Of a stretch of DNA of 64,000 nt, positions 61,853 through 64,000 are shown piece after piece. Where the stretch lies: contig JAZSEW010000119.1 of the NCBI GenBank assembly GCA_045531895.1, positions 1 through 64,000 of the forward strand, in the 5' to 3' direction. Positions within the stretch are counted from its first letter, which is position 1; each line of letters opens with the position of its first letter. A program made the translations under genes and the position numbers. Origin of the DNA: SIG299 sp045531895. GTDB lineage: Bacteria; Bacillota; Clostridia; Lachnospirales; Lachnospiraceae. The notes below the pieces were generated by a model. The model saw nothing but the letters and a program-made list of their open reading frames with translations, was not told where the DNA came from and ran no database searches.

Positions 61853-62188
61853 ATGAACTTTATTAGTTTTGAATCCATTCCGGACGATATGGAAGGGAAA
61901 GTAAAGCAAAATTTAAAATTTAAAACCGGTAAATTTATCTGGCGCGTTAAATTTACTGCTCCTTTAGATCCTGCAACCATAAACAATATGAACTTATTTG
62001 TAACAAACGCTTCCAACAATCCATTAAAAACCGCAGTTCATTATAATGCAGATACAAATGAAATTGAAATTGAACCTTTAGAATCCTACGCCAAGGATTC
62101 TTCCTATATATTACATATTTCGAAGAGAGTCCGCTCTGTAGGCGGACAGAACTTAAAGTCCGATATTTCTCTTCAATTTAAGGTGTAA
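61853..62188 (+). CDS. small Ig-like domain protein
   Basis: This 111-residue protein without a signal peptide has the pattern of a single bacterial Ig-like domain of the SbsA/Big_5 type: IWRVKFTAPLDPATINNMNL, then EIEIEPLESYAKDSSYILHISKRV. Such domains are usually repeated in surface proteins, so a stand-alone cytoplasmic copy is unusual. GGGAGG precedes the ATG at 61853. It ends one base before the convergent TPR/P-loop gene, with no terminator seen. Function unknown. Confidence 0.7.
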   Translation: MNFISFESIPDDMEGKVKQNLKFKTGKFIWRVKFTAPLDPATINNMNLFVTNASNNPLKTAVHYNADTNEIEIEPLESYAKDSSYILHISKRVRSVGGQNLKSDISLQFKV

Positions 62189-62189
62189 G

Positions 62190-63932
62190 CTACATTACAT
62201 CTTCCAGAATAATTACCAGATAATTCCCTTGCTGGATTTTACCCTCTGTTGCCATGGAAAGCAGTAAATCACTTGTGCGCTTTTCTGCCCGTGCCATTAC
62301 AGTCTCCACCAGTTTCAGGGTCTGAACCAGTCTCTGGTCATTACTGTAGTCTCTCACAATATCATCAATTTTATTTTTGAGGACCTGTGCTGCCATTTTG
62401 TCAATACAGTAGTCCTCTTTCTGTATACAGTCATAAGCGAAGCCCATCAAATCATCGGTATTGTATTTTCCGAGATGAATCCGATTGTTAAACAAACGAT
62501 TCAGTTCTTCTCTTGCCCGTAAGAACTTATTGATATCACGAACCGTATCTTCTAAAATAAGACAGGTTTTACCCTTGTTATTTTTGGAAAAGCGCAGTAA
62601 TCCATCCACAGAGCTCTTAGTCATTCCGCCTGCGTTTTCAATAATCAGGTTACAATTTTTTAATTCCTCACCATAATCCTCGATGGATACCTGATTCAGC
62701 TGCACTGCGTCAATGGTAGCGGTACGGTCATATTTTACAATACCGAGTTCAAACAGTACACGAATCATGGAAAAAGCAAGAGTTGTTTTGCCGGTCTGCG
62801 GTTCACCTGTAATCACAAAATATGTCTTTTCCCTATCACTTAAAGACAGCTCCAGACTCTTTGCTATCTGTTTTTGGATACGCTCAATTCGTCCGAAATT
62901 TTTCAGACTGTCCATCACCAAATCCTGTTTGTTTTTCAGCAGTTCTGCCAGCTTTTCATTGAAAGTTTCCATCGGCTCAGCCTCCGGTGCATACAGTTCT
63001 GCATCACAGCGGGAGCTTTCCTCTGTTTTCTCATCAAAGGACAGACCCGTTATGTCTATTTCAGGCAATACAAAATCCTCTTCATCTTCTGAATCCTCTT
63101 CATCCACAGTATCTTCCAATGTTTCTTCCACAGGATTTTCCGGCTCTTCCTCTTCGATTTCTTCTATTGGCTCTTCTGTTCCTTCTGATTCCTCAGTTAT
63201 GGCAGCCTCCGTTGCGTAGGACTCCTCACTGCTTTCGTTCTGCACCTCTTCCTGTACAGGCTTCTGTGCCGTCTGCAGCATTTCCTCCTGCCACTGGCGG
63301 GTCAATTCCGATTGATACCGCACACCGGCAGACTTAATTTCCTCTAAACTGATTTCTCCTCTATAATATGCAAGAAGGGTCTTGGCACGTTCCACAGTAG
63401 GACCAAATCCAAACCATAAAATGATTTCATTGCATTCGTTCATGCACTCCTGCGCCATACCGGCCTTGTGATACTGCTTGGCCAGCTCATATGCAAATTC
63501 TTCTGTATATTCTAACGCCTTTAATTCCTCCAGAATCATAATCAGAAGACGGCGTTCTCTTCCTTTTTTCTTTTCGATACGGTAACGGTACATATACTGG
63601 GTCACCTTATCCTCCGGTGCCACCTTATGATATTCGTCAAAGTACTTTTCTGCGCCTTCGATATCTCTTATTTCCAGACAGCAGTCCATCACATCCAGAA
63701 GAACTGCCCTGGCACAACGCAGCTCATAGGAACGTTCAAACGCATTTCTTGCCTGCAGAAAATCGCCATTACATTTATATGCCTTACCGATCAGATTCAA
63801 CTCATAGGCAGATTTCACCTTCTGCATCGGAATGTCATCTGCTGCCAGTGCCGCTGCTTCGTAATCTTCTGCTTCTACCAGTTGCTTCACTTCTTCTATT
63901 TTCTTTTTATAGCCAAAGCTGAATAATGCCAT
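62190..63932 (-). CDS. TPR and P-loop ATPase-like protein
   Basis: In this 580-residue protein residues about 1-200 are TPR-like helical repeats. Residues about 225-320 are a very acidic, probably disordered linker. Residues about 345-580 resemble an AAA+ domain of the SpoVK/CbxX type. The Walker A motif GEPQTGKTT (376-384) is intact, but the Walker B position reads NLIIENAGG, with Glu-Asn replacing the usual Asp-Glu, so hydrolysis may be impaired. No signal peptide. AAGGAG precedes the start and lies within the end of the upstream gene. I do not recognise a named family. Confidence 0.72.
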   Translation of the reverse strand: MALFSFGYKKKIEEVKQLVEAEDYEAAALAADDIPMQKVKSAYELNLIGKAYKCNGDFLQARNAFERSYELRCARAVLLDVMDCCLEIRDIEGAEKYFDEYHKVAPEDKVTQYMYRYRIEKKKGRERRLLIMILEELKALEYTEEFAYELAKQYHKAGMAQECMNECNEIILWFGFGPTVERAKTLLAYYRGEISLEEIKSAGVRYQSELTRQWQEEMLQTAQKPVQEEVQNESSEESYATEAAITEESEGTEEPIEEIEEEEPENPVEETLEDTVDEEDSEDEEDFVLPEIDITGLSFDEKTEESSRCDAELYAPEAEPMETFNEKLAELLKNKQDLVMDSLKNFGRIERIQKQIAKSLELSLSDREKTYFVITGEPQTGKTTLAFSMIRVLFELGIVKYDRTATIDAVQLNQVSIEDYGEELKNCNLIIENAGGMTKSSVDGLLRFSKNNKGKTCLILEDTVRDINKFLRAREELNRLFNNRIHLGKYNTDDLMGFAYDCIQKEDYCIDKMAAQVLKNKIDDIVRDYSNDQRLVQTLKLVETVMARAEKRTSDLLLSMATEGKIQQGNYLVIILEDVM

Positions 63933-63935
63933 TCT

Positions 63936-64000
63936 TTACTCCTTCAGTTTTTTCCATACCTGCTTTAAAGTACACTCTCCGTTACGGAGCACTTCTTCCA
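63936..64000 (-). CDS. 3' end of an upstream gene (partial)
   Basis: The last 20 codons of a reading frame ending with TAA at 63936-63938 are visible, reading EEVLRNGECTLKQVWKKLKE. The stop lies three bases before the next gene's ATG, and that gene's ribosome site is inside this coding end, so the two are translationally coupled. Too little is present to name it. Confidence 0.5.
   Translation of the reverse strand, partial: EEVLRNGECTLKQVWKKLKE

Noticed and set aside
1..64000. CRISPR arrays, insertion sequences, prophage genes or toxin-antitoxin pairs
   Set aside because: None were seen on either strand; no transposase, integrase or regularly spaced repeats.

Overview
The window looks like a chromosomal segment from an anaerobic Firmicute of the Lachnospiraceae type (Clostridia). 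Supporting signs are AAGGAGG-type ribosome sites before almost every gene, a SAM-I riboswitch ahead of metK, a tRNA with no encoded CCA end, lipoprotein glycosidases with Thr/Pro-rich linkers, and YesL/YesS/YesT/YesU/YesW-type pectin genes. The genus cannot be fixed from the sequence alone.

Region 1 (1-1370): the 5' part of an L-fucose-isomerase-like gene, then tRNA-Gln(CTG) with its own promoter and terminator.

Region 2 (about 1395-38617) is a large locus for the rhamnogalacturonan-I/arabinan parts of pectin. A leftward block encodes, in transcription order, a composite ABC import module: a substrate-binding protein with carbohydrate-binding-like modules, two permeases, an NHL-TPR-Yip1 membrane protein, a DUF5696 protein, two more permeases and a second lipoprotein binding protein. 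It continues with a cytoplasmic PL11 rhamnogalacturonan lyase, a YesS-like AraC sensor-regulator, a GH2 enzyme, a YetA/PL26-like lyase and a cytoplasmic GH51 arabinofuranosidase. To the right lie an AraC regulator, two YesL (DUF624) proteins, a CE12-type acetylesterase, a YesU-like protein, a secreted PL11 lipoprotein, a small Cys-containing protein, an ArsR-like regulator and a secreted GH51 lipoprotein. The apparent logic is surface cleavage of backbone and arabinan side chains, capture and import of oligosaccharides by permeases that must borrow an ATPase from elsewhere, and completion of breakdown in the cytoplasm. The ArsR-like gene and the secreted GH51 gene share a symmetric promoter region whose -35 boxes lie inside an inverted repeat.

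Region 3 (38679-43742): a Gfo/Idh/MocA oxidoreductase and a sugar isomerase/epimerase-like gene divergent from an AraC regulator, then phosphopentomutase (deoB) and a PAP2 membrane phosphatase.

Region 4 (43744-64000) is mostly housekeeping: a GT2 glycosyltransferase, a large unknown extracytoplasmic protein, a possible YwmB-like protein, a queT-type transporter with a structured leader, an AlaX editing protein, a long imperfect palindrome, asnS, a GGDEF-EAL protein, a two-component system, SAM riboswitch-metK, an HD-GYP protein, murA, aroK, a small Ig-like protein and a TPR/P-loop protein. No CRISPR array, insertion sequence, prophage or rRNA was seen.
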